64,000 bases of DNA from Spongiimicrobium salis (GCF_043678055.1 NZ_JBHEQA010000007.1:149857-213856), one strand, 5' to 3'. Positions 35,151 to 44,888 are shown, counted from the stretch's first letter. Program-made: numbers and translations. The notes: generated by a model from the letters alone, not told the origin.

Positions 35151-36123
35151 TTTTTAAGCTTGATAAGAAGTTAAATACCTGGGCATACGCATCTTTTTTT
35201 GCTTTGAAGTTTCCATCATCGGTACCTCCAAATTCATATTCATAGTCCCTGCCATCAATATGGAGCTGTCCAAGCTTAGTATTTGAATTTTGCGCTGGGT
35301 TTGTTGAAATTAGATGACCTGCATCCTCATATTTGATATTTTTAAAGGGATATTGAAAATCGTTCTCTTTCAACCTCTTTTCAATCATATCGGCCATTTT
35401 GACGGAGGGCCAAACCTTATCATCAATTCCGGAAAAGAGTAGTATTGGGCCATTGACCTGTTCTACTTGAATAGCAGCTTTATCGGCTAAACCTGTTTTG
35501 GCTAACCCATTTTCCCAATAGGGTATCATTTGTATTGTATTGGAGCTATCACCCTTAATTTTTTCCATGGGTAAATAAGGAATCGCTGTACCCTTATACC
35601 GCCAACTGGGCTTTAAGGTATTGGAGTTATAGGGTAAAACCGTATTGGACCAAGAAACAGCACTTGGAGCATAGGCGATAACACCACTGATCATTTTAGG
35701 AAGTGTGGAAGCTAGGACCAACGCTAATTCGGCATTTCTTGAGGCCCCCATTACCATAATTTTATCGGAATTGACTTCCTTTTGATTTCCCAACCATTCT
35801 ATTGCACGTTCAAAGTATTCCAGATCTATAGCTTCGGGCAGTCTTGGCAAACCCTCTTTTCCGCTATAGGGCAGGGATAAACCCACCATTTCCTTCTTTG
35901 CAAATTCCTGTGCCCAATAATCTCCCCATCGGCCGCCACCAATAAGAATTATTGTTGTTTTATTTTCTATTCCATCTTGTGCAAAGTAGTTGGCCTGAAA
36001 CCCATTTTCATGTATGGGTTTGGATCTTACTCCGTCGAATAAAATGGAATCAGCGACTAAATATCCCACAATAAGAACTACTGCTAGTCCAATGGAGATA
36101 CTGTATTTTCTGTTTTTTTTCAC
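35143..36123 (-). CDS. Alpha/beta hydrolase, acyl-CoA thioester hydrolase/BAAT C-terminal type
   Basis: A 326-aa protein with an N-terminal membrane anchor (residues 8-27). The hydrolase core has TTIILIGGGRWGDYWAQ, then VMGASRNAELALVLAS (G-x-S-x-x-A-E, the BAAT-type nucleophile elbow, Ser near 141), ILLFSGIDDKVWPS with the likely catalytic Asp, and YEDAGHLIS with the catalytic His. Family members cleave or transfer acyl groups. Physiological substrate unknown. It overlaps the following membrane protein gene by 8 bp. Confidence 0.83.
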   Translation of the reverse strand: MKKNRKYSISIGLAVVLIVGYLVADSILFDGVRSKPIHENGFQANYFAQDGIENKTTIILIGGGRWGDYWAQEFAKKEMVGLSLPYSGKEGLPRLPEAIDLEYFERAIEWLGNQKEVNSDKIMVMGASRNAELALVLASTLPKMISGVIAYAPSAVSWSNTVLPYNSNTLKPSWRYKGTAIPYLPMEKIKGDSSNTIQMIPYWENGLAKTGLADKAAIQVEQVNGPILLFSGIDDKVWPSVKMADMIEKRLKENDFQYPFKNIKYEDAGHLISTNPAQNSNTKLGQLHIDGRDYEYEFGGTDDGNFKAKKDAYAQVFNFLSSLKNE

Positions 36124-36571
36124 TTTTTTTGACTGTTGCTATAGCTATAATAGTTGAAATTTTCTTAGGAATGCTTTGAACCCGTACCGATGCTAAAATT
36201 TACGAACTTCATTTTTGTAGGGTGCTGGCATTTTTAATAGGTTCAATTCATCTATTCAATATCATGGGATTTGTTTAAATTGTTTTTTTAGTCTGGTGAA
36301 CGTAAAGGTATCTCTTTATTTCTTTTAACAGGTCAGCATGTACACCAATGTACTAGTTGTTGGTTTCTAAGAATCCTCATTAAGGCAATTTATGGGATGG
36401 ATACAGCTACGTAAATACCGAATTTAGCAAATACAAACCGAATAGGGAAGCTATGGGGATTTTTATAAAAACACTTGCACCAATTTCATCTTTATAGTCT
36501 CATTATCGTAGTTCCCCTTTAAGGGACGGTAGTCTTTGTAAAGTTGGAGTAGATACTTAACATTTTGCCCA
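36124..36571. other. Gene-free stretch with a copy of dispersed repeat family B
   Basis: AATTTAGCAAATACAAACCG continues as AATAGGG at 36421-36446 and matches the core of the palindromic spacer at 56625-56649 almost perfectly. The usual ACAAC/GTTGT ends were not found around it. A minus-strand open stretch of about 24 codons near 36300 is too short to assign. Confidence 0.5.
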
Positions 36572-36602
36572 TTGTTAAAAACTTAAATTTGAAGTATTTT
36601 TG
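36572..36602 (+). promoter_or_regulatory. Bacteroidota promoter for the secreted protein gene at 36630
   Basis: TTG at 36572-36574, 20-bp spacer, TATTTTTG at 36595-36602, an exact match to TTG-N20-TAnnTTTG. A second possible -7 element, TAAATTTG, is at 36584-36591. The coding start is 27 bp downstream of the -7 box. Confidence 0.65.
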
Positions 36603-36629
36603 TGGTATTGATAATTTAAGTCCATTATT

Positions 36630-36989
36630 ATGAGAAATCGTTTAATTTTTAGTCTTTTTTTTAGTTTAACATCAATTTTTATGTATGCGCAGAATACTGA
36701 CTCCAATGTTAAGATAGGGGATGTTTTTTTCATAGGGGAGGTGGATCATAATACCTATGAATACATTAATTTTCCAAGACCCAACTTCATTATCAAAAGA
36801 GGAGGAATTGCCAACTATAAGAATGTAAGGGGTAGGAAAGTGGAGGTGACTTCAATCAAAGAGAAGAAGGATGGTAGCCTAGTGGCCACAATTCAATTAA
36901 CCTCTAAAAAAGCTTTTTTCAATAGTCACAAATATGTAACGGTTAAGATTGTTGAAGCCATTCGAGCCAAAGAATTATTGCGGATTTAA
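36630..36989 (+). CDS. Secreted protein of unknown function
   Basis: A 119-aa protein with a signal peptide (residues 1-20, YAQ). The mature 99 residues are basic and rich in strands (KIGDVFFIGEVDHNTYEYINF; VRGRKVEVTSIKEKKDGSLVATIQL), with no Cys. It could be a small periplasmic or surface adaptor. No family recognised. It is one of the few plus-strand genes and has its own well-formed promoter; it converges with the esterase gene at 37089. Confidence 0.65.
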   Translation: MRNRLIFSLFFSLTSIFMYAQNTDSNVKIGDVFFIGEVDHNTYEYINFPRPNFIIKRGGIANYKNVRGRKVEVTSIKEKKDGSLVATIQLTSKKAFFNSHKYVTVKIVEAIRAKELLRI

Positions 36990-37088
36990 GAGGTTGATTT
37001 TTCTGTTCCGAGACATTTCTTGATAGCTGGAATGTTATATTCCGTTTTTGGCTAAGGAGTACTTCTATTCCTAGTTTTTTATAAAGAC

Positions 37089-38345
37089 TTATTCGATCAG
37101 TTGCTCTAATTTTTCTATTCTGTTCTTATGGGCATCGCTATTGCTTAACTCATAGGCTTTTATGGCGTTTTTAAGCGCATTGCCAAAATCACTTTGTTCT
37201 TCATAATAATCTGCCATGGCATCATAAACATTGGCGCTATTGGGGTAATTCTTGATGTTTAAATTGAAAAAAGCATATGATTTTGCTTTTGACTTGGGGT
37301 TTGGATTCAAAAATCGATACCCCAATTGATTGATGAATTCTTCTTCGGGTTTCACGGTATACCCAAAATTTTCAGAGGCTTTCGCGTAGTGATTTTCTAT
37401 AAAGTCGATTAAATATTCCGGAGTTGCAATAGGTTTTCGAAATTCATCATTGATATTAAAATGATACCAAGAGAACACCGACTTTAACCCATCGTATTCT
37501 GCAATTAAAGGAACACTGCCATGATTTTCCTTCTCGTAATACTGCCAATCAAACCGCAATTTGTTTTGGGTATTCTTCGCGGTAGTTTTTGTAAAGTCCA
37601 ATATAGAACGTATATGCATGGTAGCATCCGAAGTGTCTTTTTCTACCTTAGTGATGGTCATTCCATCCCTCATGGTGTTCGCTACGGCAACAAACAAGGA
37701 TTTGTTATTAAATTGCTCTTGTTCCAACACGGTTTTGGTCTCTTTCAATAACTTTTGATTATTCCACCAAAGACTTGGGTCTATGGCGATATAATTATCG
37801 AAAATTTCGGGATGGTGTATCAAGGTATTTATAACCAGTAATCCTCCTAGGGAATGGCCAATAAAGGTTTTATGGGATGTTGCAGGATATGTTTTCTCGA
37901 TATAGGGGATAAGCTCTTTTTCCAGAAAAGAGGTAAACGCTTCCCCGCCTCCATTGATTCCTTTTGGAATGGGATCTCCGTTTCGAGATACCGCCATACG
38001 GGAAGGAGTTAGATCTAAGGTTCTATTGGTATTGGGGATGCCCACAACAATCATATTTGGAATCTGATTAAATCGTACCAAATGTTTCATTAGCGCCTTT
38101 ACGCTCTCAAAATGGGCATTTCCGTCAAGTAGGTAGAGTACAGGGTATTTTTTGGTCTTATCCGAACCTTCGGGAATGTGCACCCATATAGGGCGTTCCT
38201 CACCTAGTATTCTGGTATAAAAAGTGTCTATTTTTTTACCTTCGAGGGCATTCTCTGGCCTATGAATGTCTTGTTTCTTATCGTCTTTTTGTTGGCAGTT
38301 GGCAAGGGAAGTCACAATACATAATAGAAAAATGATTTTCTTCAT
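37089..38345 (-). CDS. Alpha/beta hydrolase (esterase D/Fes-like) lipoprotein with C-terminal TPR
   Basis: A 418-aa lipoprotein (lipobox LANC). Residues about 45-300 are an esterase D/IroE-like hydrolase: YPVLYLLDGNAHF, FIGHSLGGLLVINTL (G-x-S-x-G nucleophile), YIAIDPSLWW, and YYEKENHGSVP with the catalytic His. The C-terminal 60 residues form TPR-like helices (ANVYDAMADYYEEQSDFGNALKNAIKAYEL). Relatives hydrolyse siderophore esters or other esters in the periplasm; substrate unproven. Single gene. Confidence 0.86.
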   Translation of the reverse strand: MKKIIFLLCIVTSLANCQQKDDKKQDIHRPENALEGKKIDTFYTRILGEERPIWVHIPEGSDKTKKYPVLYLLDGNAHFESVKALMKHLVRFNQIPNMIVVGIPNTNRTLDLTPSRMAVSRNGDPIPKGINGGGEAFTSFLEKELIPYIEKTYPATSHKTFIGHSLGGLLVINTLIHHPEIFDNYIAIDPSLWWNNQKLLKETKTVLEQEQFNNKSLFVAVANTMRDGMTITKVEKDTSDATMHIRSILDFTKTTAKNTQNKLRFDWQYYEKENHGSVPLIAEYDGLKSVFSWYHFNINDEFRKPIATPEYLIDFIENHYAKASENFGYTVKPEEEFINQLGYRFLNPNPKSKAKSYAFFNLNIKNYPNSANVYDAMADYYEEQSDFGNALKNAIKAYELSNSDAHKNRIEKLEQLIE

Positions 38346-38540
38346 GGGTAGTCGGGGTTTCTTATTTTTTATTTGTCAGTTCTACTTTCTTCTAAGTTCT
38401 GTAATAGTGCGGTACAAGACACAATGTGGAGGGTCGGCTATGATTTTATGTTGTCACCGAAAGATAACAAATTGCAATGAATTCCTTTATAAGAACTCCA
38501 TAGGAGTGCGTAATATAGTATTTGGGATAGTGTTTTTTGT

Positions 38541-39335
38541 TCATTTACTTAACTTCAAGATTCTAAAGGCGCCTTGAATGACCAAAATAAAGACAATTGT
38601 TCCGATAATAAGGTCTGGTATGCTAGAATTTAGTCCGTTTACTAAAACCCCGGCTATAATGACCCCTAAATTGATAATAACATCGTTTGAAGTAAAAATC
38701 ATACTCGCTTTCATATGAGCCTCTTCTTTGTTCTTTGATTTTTGCAAAATGTAAAGGCAAATTCCATTTGCGATCAAGGCCAAAATTGAGATGATAATCA
38801 TAGTAGAAAAGTCAGGTAGTTTTTCTCGTCCAAAAAAGCGTCTTAGAACCTCAATAAATCCGATAATCGCAAGGGTAATTTGAAAGTATCCCGCAAGTTG
38901 GGCAATCCTTTTTTTTCTGGTTAAAGTTCCACCAACGGCAAATAAGCTAATGCCATAAACGAAACTATCTGCAAGCATATCCAAACTGTCGGCAATAAGT
39001 CCCATTGATTTTGAAATGGATCCTGCGGTCATTTCTACAAGGAAAAATGTAAAATTAATTCCAAGTACTGTCCAAAGCAGTTTTTTCTGGTCTATCTTTT
39101 CTCCAAAATCGGTTTGATTGGTTTTTTCGGTCAAGATTTTCTTTCCACCTAAGTTCAGTTCTAAAATTGAACTTTCTATTTGGTCAATTTCTCCAAGATG
39201 AAAAATAGTTAGTTCACGCTTGGGAATATCAAAGTCCAGATGCGTAATACTTGAAATTCCATCCAATTTCATTCGAATTAGATTTTCCTCTGAGGGACAA
39301 TCCATTTTGGTAATCTCAAATATAGTTTTGTACAT
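38541..39335 (-). CDS. Cation transporter with N-terminal HMA-like domain (CDF superfamily)
   Basis: A 264-aa protein. Residues 1-75 resemble a heavy-metal-associated fold but the usual C-x2-C is MDCPSEE with a single Cys. Residues about 85-264 form six helices of the cation diffusion facilitator type. The transport site in helix 2 reads DSLDMLAD (D-x3-D where zinc CDFs have H/D-x3-D) and in helix 5 SNDVIIN, so the second ligand set is altered. Metal specificity is therefore uncertain. Confidence 0.75.
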   Translation of the reverse strand: MYKTIFEITKMDCPSEENLIRMKLDGISSITHLDFDIPKRELTIFHLGEIDQIESSILELNLGGKKILTEKTNQTDFGEKIDQKKLLWTVLGINFTFFLVEMTAGSISKSMGLIADSLDMLADSFVYGISLFAVGGTLTRKKRIAQLAGYFQITLAIIGFIEVLRRFFGREKLPDFSTMIIISILALIANGICLYILQKSKNKEEAHMKASMIFTSNDVIINLGVIIAGVLVNGLNSSIPDLIIGTIVFILVIQGAFRILKLSK

Positions 39336-39545
39336 TCAAATTTTGAGTTTTTGAATATGGGCCACAATGATATGGAAATGCTTCTGTTACGGAAAGTTGG
39401 CCCCCGAATGTGACTAGCTTTCCTGAGGAAAAACAAAACCGCCAAGTGCTGATTTTTCCATATTCCAAATATACAAATTGCAGAAGAAGACCTTCTGTTT
39501 AATAATCTTATGACAAAGAATTGTAGCTATTGTTGGGACACCTAC

Positions 39546-40070
39546 TTAGCTGTTCAATATGTCCCTCATTTTTCTGGCCTTACTTGAAACGGATTTTCGT
39601 TCATCTGCCGTCAATCGTTCCAAATGCGGTAGTAGCCATGCTTTTAATTCAGCATCATTTTTTGCCCATCGGGTCAAGGTATCCATCGTCTGATTTAGGA
39701 CGATCCAATCGCTATGATGGGCCAAATTATTTTTCATGATTTTTTTCGCTTGAACAATTTGAGTTTCACTCATTTCCTTTTTGAGCATTCCAAATAGTTG
39801 GGACAAGGTCCATTGTGTTGAAGCTTGATCAATTTGGGCGATAGCGGTTAAAAATTGATCTATATACGGTATAAGCATTGATTTTTTTGCTTTGCAAATT
39901 CGTTTCATTGCATTTGAAGTGCGAAGACGTACAATTTCATCAGAGCTAAAATAGCAGTTGAAAAGTTCTTTAAAGTGTCTGTTTTCGGCCAATACTTCGG
40001 TTACAATTTCAACCGTATTTCCCAACGAATTAGGATGCCCGCCTTTTAATCTTTCTTCAAAGTTTTTCAT
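39546..40070 (-). CDS. HEAT-repeat-like protein (DNA alkylation repair-like)
   Basis: A 174-aa helical protein from the ATG at 40070 (MKNFEERLKGGHPNSLGNTVEI); the 43 open codons upstream do not look like coding sequence for this fold. Repeated helix pairs read DEIVRLRTSNAMKRICKAKK, LTAIAQIDQASTQWTLSQLFGML and HSDWIVLNQTMDTLTRWAKND. The frame DEIVRLRTSNAMKRI is characteristic of small HEAT proteins related to AlkD-like families. DNA-repair function is not shown by sequence. It is 133 bp downstream of the S41 peptidase start on the same strand. Confidence 0.7.
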   Translation of the reverse strand: MKNFEERLKGGHPNSLGNTVEIVTEVLAENRHFKELFNCYFSSDEIVRLRTSNAMKRICKAKKSMLIPYIDQFLTAIAQIDQASTQWTLSQLFGMLKKEMSETQIVQAKKIMKNNLAHHSDWIVLNQTMDTLTRWAKNDAELKAWLLPHLERLTADERKSVSSKARKMRDILNS

Positions 40071-40203
40071 TCCATTTGGGTATATCGGTATGCCAATGGT
40101 ACTGCCAAAGACGCATAGCAGCCCTTTAACTATGGACTTTTGCGCTAACCGAAAGATAGGGAAAAGTTTGAAAGTGCAATTCAAATATACAAGCACCATT
40201 TGT

Positions 40204-41250
40204 TTATTGTTTGGAATCTATAAACATAATGGCCTCAATGATGTTTTTATCCTTGGATAAATCTTCAAAGTTGGTTTGTTTGATCACTTCTATATTGGGG
40301 ACAATAGTTTTTGTGAAGGTTCCAGATCTATCTGTTCCATAGCTTTCCGTAATCGCTGCTTTTATGCCAAATGGCATTTCATAGAGGTCATTGGCTGTAG
40401 TACTACCGTGGCTTTCCTCACCGATTACAATCGTGTTTTTTCGGCCTCTAAAACCCAAAATAACAAATTCTCCCGCGCTGTTGGTCAAGATTCCGGATAT
40501 CAGAGCAACGGGGATATGGGGTTTTGGTTTGGAATTTGTTTGTACAGCGTTCAACACCTTATGATTTTCATAGAGGGCGCCTTCGTAGAGACTGGTAAGG
40601 GTTTTTACGTTGTTATTGATATCCAAACTAAGACAAGTAGTGCCATTTCCCAATAAATGGGCTAGTCCGGCCAGCATTACATTGGAATTACCACCAATAT
40701 TTAGACGTAGGTCAATAATCCATCCTTTAATGCTGTTGGCGTTATCAATTTTAACAATGGCATCATATATTTTTTGGCCAGCTTCGTCAAGTTCTTCCCT
40801 AGTAGCATCTTTGAGCAACATTCCTGGAATCAGCACATACCCATAGTTTTTGTTGACTACTTTGGCTTCAAAGGGTTTGTTGTTGGTGTAGGCATCGGCC
40901 AAGCTTTGATTGAATTGTTCTGCGGTAATTGGTTTGCCCAAGGTACTTTTGTACCAGTTTTTCTCGGAAAAAAGTGCCAGATGATCCCCTTGGATGGTAT
41001 CGAATAATTTAACAGAAGATTCCAAGGATTTTTCAAAAGTTGTACTCTTCAGTGCCTCTTCCATTGTGTAGGACGTTACAATAGGCCAGTCTACACTCTT
41101 TGTATTTAAATAATTTTCTTCGAGGGCTTGGAATAATGAAGCGTAAAAAGTATGGATGCTATCTTTTAGGGTGAAATGTGGGTTCTGGCTGTAGGTAAAA
41201 GAAGTACAAAGAAAAAAGCCTAGGACAATACTTGAAAATAATAACTTCAT
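40204..41250 (-). CDS. S41 family (tail-specific type) peptidase
   Basis: A secreted 348-aa protein (signal peptide to about residue 21). The S41 core runs from NYGYVLIPGMLLKD to the end. The nucleophile region is GILTNSAGEFVILGFRG (Ser in N-S-A-G-E), preceded by KGWIIDLRLNIGGNSNVMLAGLA, and the catalytic base region is VIGEESHGSTTAND. No PDZ domain is obvious. Such peptidases trim C termini of envelope proteins. Single gene or paired with the HEAT-like gene. Confidence 0.85.
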   Translation of the reverse strand: MKLLFSSIVLGFFLCTSFTYSQNPHFTLKDSIHTFYASLFQALEENYLNTKSVDWPIVTSYTMEEALKSTTFEKSLESSVKLFDTIQGDHLALFSEKNWYKSTLGKPITAEQFNQSLADAYTNNKPFEAKVVNKNYGYVLIPGMLLKDATREELDEAGQKIYDAIVKIDNANSIKGWIIDLRLNIGGNSNVMLAGLAHLLGNGTTCLSLDINNNVKTLTSLYEGALYENHKVLNAVQTNSKPKPHIPVALISGILTNSAGEFVILGFRGRKNTIVIGEESHGSTTANDLYEMPFGIKAAITESYGTDRSGTFTKTIVPNIEVIKQTNFEDLSKDKNIIEAIMFIDSKQ

Positions 41251-41326
41251 GATTTCGTTTTTTGTGATTCAAGCCCTAAAACTATAGGGGGTTTCCGTGG
41301 TTTTCAAGAAAAAAGGGGCGAAGAAT

Positions 41327-41465
41327 GTCTAGAAAAAAAAATCTGGACGTATTCATTTTTTCTTTGCAGCCTTAATGTGATAGGGGTTAACCCTGTTTCT
41401 TTTTTGAATACAGTATTCTAGGATGATGTTGAGCTAAAGCCGACTTTTTTAGCAATTGCTATAGC
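41327..41465 (-). pseudogene. Remnant of an AraC-type C-terminal domain
   Basis: Minus-strand translation gives AIAIAKKVGFSSTSS, an in-frame TAG where Phe is expected, then NTVFKKETGLTPITLR, a clear AraC second-HTH signature. An upstream TAG closes the frame. The 3' side carries a hairpin GTCTAG...CTGGAC (41327-41348) shared with another AraC remnant at 58.4 kb (58396-58417). The rest of the gene is lost. The 41251-41778 interval otherwise holds no gene. Confidence 0.7.
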
Positions 41466-41778
41466 CTATGCCGCTTTGTTATCCCATATGGAGCAGCATT
41501 TTTACTTTTTCAGTACTTTAATCATTGTTTTGGGCCTGGTTCGGTGAATTGGATTTCTCCATTTAGGGAATATCTTGTGGAGGACATTGAACCACTAAAC
41601 ATAAATGAATGCCAATTACGGGTACTAAATTTTACAGGATTTGCTGTTTTTTAGCAGAATACCCTATTTTCGTACAAGTTACCAAGGCAATCTGTCCGCG
41701 GTGTTCCTTGTTGACATTGTGAAATAGGAAGGACTCCTTAAAATGTTTAATGGGCGCCCATGCCTTTAAAGAATTATA

Positions 41779-42858
41779 ATGGGAATATATAAAATAGCCA
41801 CCTTTTCTACGATTGTGACAGCAATCATAGCTATAGTAATGCTAACTTTAGATAAGGGAGCGGTAACAGGTATCCCAATAGTCATATTTTTTATTGGTCT
41901 GGCAATTTCTATTCGTGCCCATTCCCTGTTAAAAGGTCTATCCTATACTATTTTAATTTTTGCGGCCGTTGCGGCCGCTATGTTTTATCCTAGTGTTTTT
42001 ACTAAAGTTGGAAGTTTTGACCTTAAAGGATTAATCGTTCCTTTGTTAATGATAATTATGTTTGGAATGGGATCATCTATGAGTTTTAAGGACTTCGTAG
42101 GGGTTATCAAAATGCCGAAAGGTGTATTTATTGGGATTATCTGTCAATTTACGATTATGCCTTTTGTGGGATACGGACTAGCCACTATTTCGGGCTTGCC
42201 ACCGGAAATTGCAGCGGGTATTATCTTGGTGGGTTGTTCCCCTAGTGGATTGGCCTCTAATGTAATGTCATTTATCTCCAAATCAAACTTGGCTTTATCA
42301 CTTACGCTTACCGCTATTGCTACGCTATTGGCCCCTCTTTTGACACCTATGCTAATGAAACTATTGGCAAACCAATTGGTTCCAATTCATTTCTTGGGAA
42401 TGGTGATGAGTATTTTAAAAATTGTCATTATTCCTATTATACTCGGGTTGGTCTTCAACCACTTTTTTAGCGGTAAATTCAAGTGGTTGGACAAGATCAT
42501 GCCCATTGTTTCCATGGCAGGGATTGCTATTATAATAACCATCATAACGGCATCGGGAAGAGATGCATTATTGACTATAGGATTAACTTTGATCATCGTA
42601 GTCATAATTCATAATATGCTGGGGTATTTTCTAGGATATGGAATTGGTAGACTTCTTGGATTGGATCAAAAATCTGCTCGAACAATAGCTTTTGAAGTAG
42701 GTATGCAAAATGGTGGATTGGCTTCCGGGATTGCCCTTGAAATGGGACGAGTGGCTACGATGGGGCTGGCCCCGGCAGTTTTCGGGCCTATGATGAATAT
42801 TACGGGCTCTTCCCTTGCTACTTGGTGGAGAGGAAAACCGGTTGACACTTCAAAATGA
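41779..42858 (+). CDS. Bile acid:sodium symporter (SBF/ASBT-like) family protein
   Basis: Inner-membrane transporter of 359 aa with about ten helices. Family signatures are FGMGSSMSFKDFVGVIKMPKG, GIILVGCSPSGLASNVMSFISKSNLALS (the crossover helix region with GCSPSG) and FEVGMQNGGLASGIALEMG, with two unwound helices expected to bind sodium. Typical cargoes are bile acids, pantoate or other organic anions. The first about 70 residues are an extra pair of helices. It borders the cassette-like array at 42.9 kb. Confidence 0.88.
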   Translation: MGIYKIATFSTIVTAIIAIVMLTLDKGAVTGIPIVIFFIGLAISIRAHSLLKGLSYTILIFAAVAAAMFYPSVFTKVGSFDLKGLIVPLLMIIMFGMGSSMSFKDFVGVIKMPKGVFIGIICQFTIMPFVGYGLATISGLPPEIAAGIILVGCSPSGLASNVMSFISKSNLALSLTLTAIATLLAPLLTPMLMKLLANQLVPIHFLGMVMSILKIVIIPIILGLVFNHFFSGKFKWLDKIMPIVSMAGIAIIITIITASGRDALLTIGLTLIIVVIIHNMLGYFLGYGIGRLLGLDQKSARTIAFEVGMQNGGLASGIALEMGRVATMGLAPAVFGPMMNITGSSLATWWRGKPVDTSK

Positions 42859-42966
42859 TTAGCAAAGTAGTGTTTATATGGTGTCTAACGCGATTTTTGC
42901 TATTGTTTACAAGGGTAATTTACGGTTTCAGTGTGCCTTTAATAGCCTTGATGGGCAAAAAGCCAT

Positions 42967-43085
42967 GAACTATGGTAGAAACTGCGAGACGAAATCATTT
43001 CTTTTGCTGCTGTTTTTTATTAAAAGTAGCTAATATTCTTTAAGGAAGAGCCTTAGCACTGAATTAGGGCGATTGTTAGCAACCG
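42967..43085 (-). repeat. AttC-like palindromic spacer, truncated, at the array boundary
   Basis: Directly after the FG-GAP gene stop (minus strand) comes CGGTTGCTAACAATCGCCC, then the family A core (AAAGAATATTAGCTACTTTTAA, read in parts at 43013-43042) and CGTCTCGCAGTTTCTACCATAG, matching the spacers at 50.7 and 51.6 kb. The expected closing arm ending in GTTGT is absent, and beyond it the sequence changes. I read it as the last, broken site of the array. Confidence 0.6.
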
Positions 43086-44198
43086 TTATTTTTTTCGAGT
43101 TCTGTAATATAAGTTCCAAGAGCCCGAATTTGATTCAATAATGTCAGGAAACCCGTCACCATTAATATCTCCAATCTCAATATTGTACGTATCATCTTTT
43201 AGATCCTCTCTTAATCCAACTTCTTTAAATGTACCGTTTTCACTTCCTAAATACACATAATTTCTATCTTCAAAATTGCCTGTGATGATATCTAAAAACC
43301 CATCTTTATTTAAATCAGATATCTTGATGGATGAAGTTTCACGTTTTATATCAAAGGAGTAACTTTCTTTAAAACTTAACTTTTTACTACCAAAAAATAT
43401 TTTATTTGCTGCGTTTAAGTTTCCTGTTACGATATCTAAAAATCCATCATTATTGATATCTCCAATATCAATGGAACGGGTTTGGTCTTCTGCTTTACCA
43501 AACTCAAGAATTTTTGAAAAATTCAATTTTCCATCATTTAAATATATTTTATTGGTAGTATTTCTTTCGGCAGTTATTATATCTAGAAAACCATCTTCAT
43601 TAATGTCCACAATTTTGGTTTGAATTGTTTGATCGGTATCATTTCCAAAAGAAACCCGCTTTTGAAAATCACCGGTTCCATCATTCAAATAAATTTCATT
43701 TTTCTCATTTCTGTTGGATAAAATCAAATCTATATTTCCATCATTATCCATATCTGCAATTTCCAAGTTTCTTGAACGTGATTTTTTACCAAATGTAATC
43801 CCTTTCATAAAGCTATTTTCAGAAGAGCCAAAGTAGAGTTTGTTATCGACGTTGTCATTAGCTACAGCGATATCCATATAACCATCATTATTAAAATCAG
43901 CACTTTTTATGGCGTATGAACCAGCTAAAAATCTTCCAATTGGTTGTGCTAGTTTGAAACCACCAAATCCACCATTATAATATATATAGTTTTGTTCGGC
44001 CCAATGACGTCCATTAGCAACAAGCGCATCCAAATCTCCATCCATGTCAATATCAAATAATGTTATAGAAGCTGTCCTGTTCGATTGCGTACCTATTGAA
44101 AATCTTCCATCAGCATTCATAAAAGATGTTTCTTGTGAAAAACAGCTCAAAGAAGTCAATAAAATTACCTGTATAAGTATTAAATGTAATCGTTTCAT
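43086..44198 (-). CDS. Secreted FG-GAP/VCBS-repeat protein
   Basis: A 370-aa protein with a signal peptide (to about residue 22, SQE). It consists of about seven repeats of roughly 45 residues with the calcium-binding-like core D-x-D/N-x-D-G-x-x-D, for example DIDMDGDLDALVANG, DFNNDGYMDIAVAND, DMDNDGNIDLILSNR, DINEDGFLDIITAER. These fold as a beta propeller like integrin FG-GAP domains. No catalytic domain. It is the final gene of the array. Confidence 0.85.
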   Translation of the reverse strand: MKRLHLILIQVILLTSLSCFSQETSFMNADGRFSIGTQSNRTASITLFDIDMDGDLDALVANGRHWAEQNYIYYNGGFGGFKLAQPIGRFLAGSYAIKSADFNNDGYMDIAVANDNVDNKLYFGSSENSFMKGITFGKKSRSRNLEIADMDNDGNIDLILSNRNEKNEIYLNDGTGDFQKRVSFGNDTDQTIQTKIVDINEDGFLDIITAERNTTNKIYLNDGKLNFSKILEFGKAEDQTRSIDIGDINNDGFLDIVTGNLNAANKIFFGSKKLSFKESYSFDIKRETSSIKISDLNKDGFLDIITGNFEDRNYVYLGSENGTFKEVGLREDLKDDTYNIEIGDINGDGFPDIIESNSGSWNLYYRTRKK

Positions 44199-44264
44199 GT
44201 GATTGCTTGATTATATGGTTTACTTGACGGGAACTAATAGTTTTTGTTACAAGTTTTTTCTCTA

Positions 44265-44300
44265 GTTGTTGGCAACGGCCGCCACTATGTGTAGTCGCAG
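44265..44300 (-). repeat. Partial AttC-like arm
   Basis: Minus-strand CTGCGACTACACATAGTGGC followed by GGCCGTTGCCAACAAC, resembling only the closing (3') arm of the full spacers. It lies between the 191-aa membrane protein stop and the FG-GAP gene start. The opening arm next to the stop is not seen. Confidence 0.4.
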
Positions 44301-44312
44301 ATTTTAGTGTTT

Positions 44313-44888
44313 TTATTCAATGGCAACTCCTTTATTCGGTTCGGCAATAATACATGCCCAATTCACATATTCAGGCACATTATTTTTTTGAAAATAGTCC
44401 TCTTCGAATCCTATTATTTGATTCCTCAAATCAACTATTTCTAAATTCAGTACTGTGTCAATATGGAATTCAATTCCATTACTCAAATAAATGGGTTTGT
44501 ATTTATCTATGGTGAAAATATACCAACTATTAGATTCTAATAATGAATTCCTGTTTATAATGAGCGTTTCAGATGTTTCGTTTTTCACATAAATCTCAAA
44601 AATATTTTCTTTTGATTTTTTCTCAGAATATTCAATTGTACTAAGTCCAATTTTGTTCAAATCGATAGGCTTGTTTTTTAGTATTTTTTTCTGTTTAGTC
44701 TTTGAAGAGAACAAATAAATTAGAAAAGGTGAAATCATAGCTAAACCAATTATGACAGCGTAATTATTTCTATTGGGCAGTCTCAACCCATAAGTTCTAC
44801 CTCCAAGACTTAAGCATGTCAAAAGAAATCCTAAAACCGCTAAGATTTTTATACTTATAACTAGTATTTTCCTCGCTTTTATATTCAA
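44313..44888 (-). CDS. Membrane protein of unknown function (TTG start)
   Basis: A 191-aa protein. The only usable start before the hydrophobic helix is a TTG at 44886-44888; an in-frame TAA lies seven codons upstream, so no ATG is available. Two N-terminal helices (about residues 10-30 and 43-60) are followed by a soluble domain of mixed strands (IFEIYVKNETSETLIINRNSLLES; EFHIDTVLNLEIVDLRNQII). No family recognised. Upstream spacing to the DUF6624 gene is only 42 bp, so they may share a transcript or a cassette. Confidence 0.6.
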   Translation of the reverse strand: MNIKARKILVISIKILAVLGFLLTCLSLGGRTYGLRLPNRNNYAVIIGLAMISPFLIYLFSSKTKQKKILKNKPIDLNKIGLSTIEYSEKKSKENIFEIYVKNETSETLIINRNSLLESNSWYIFTIDKYKPIYLSNGIEFHIDTVLNLEIVDLRNQIIGFEEDYFQKNNVPEYVNWACIIAEPNKGVAIE

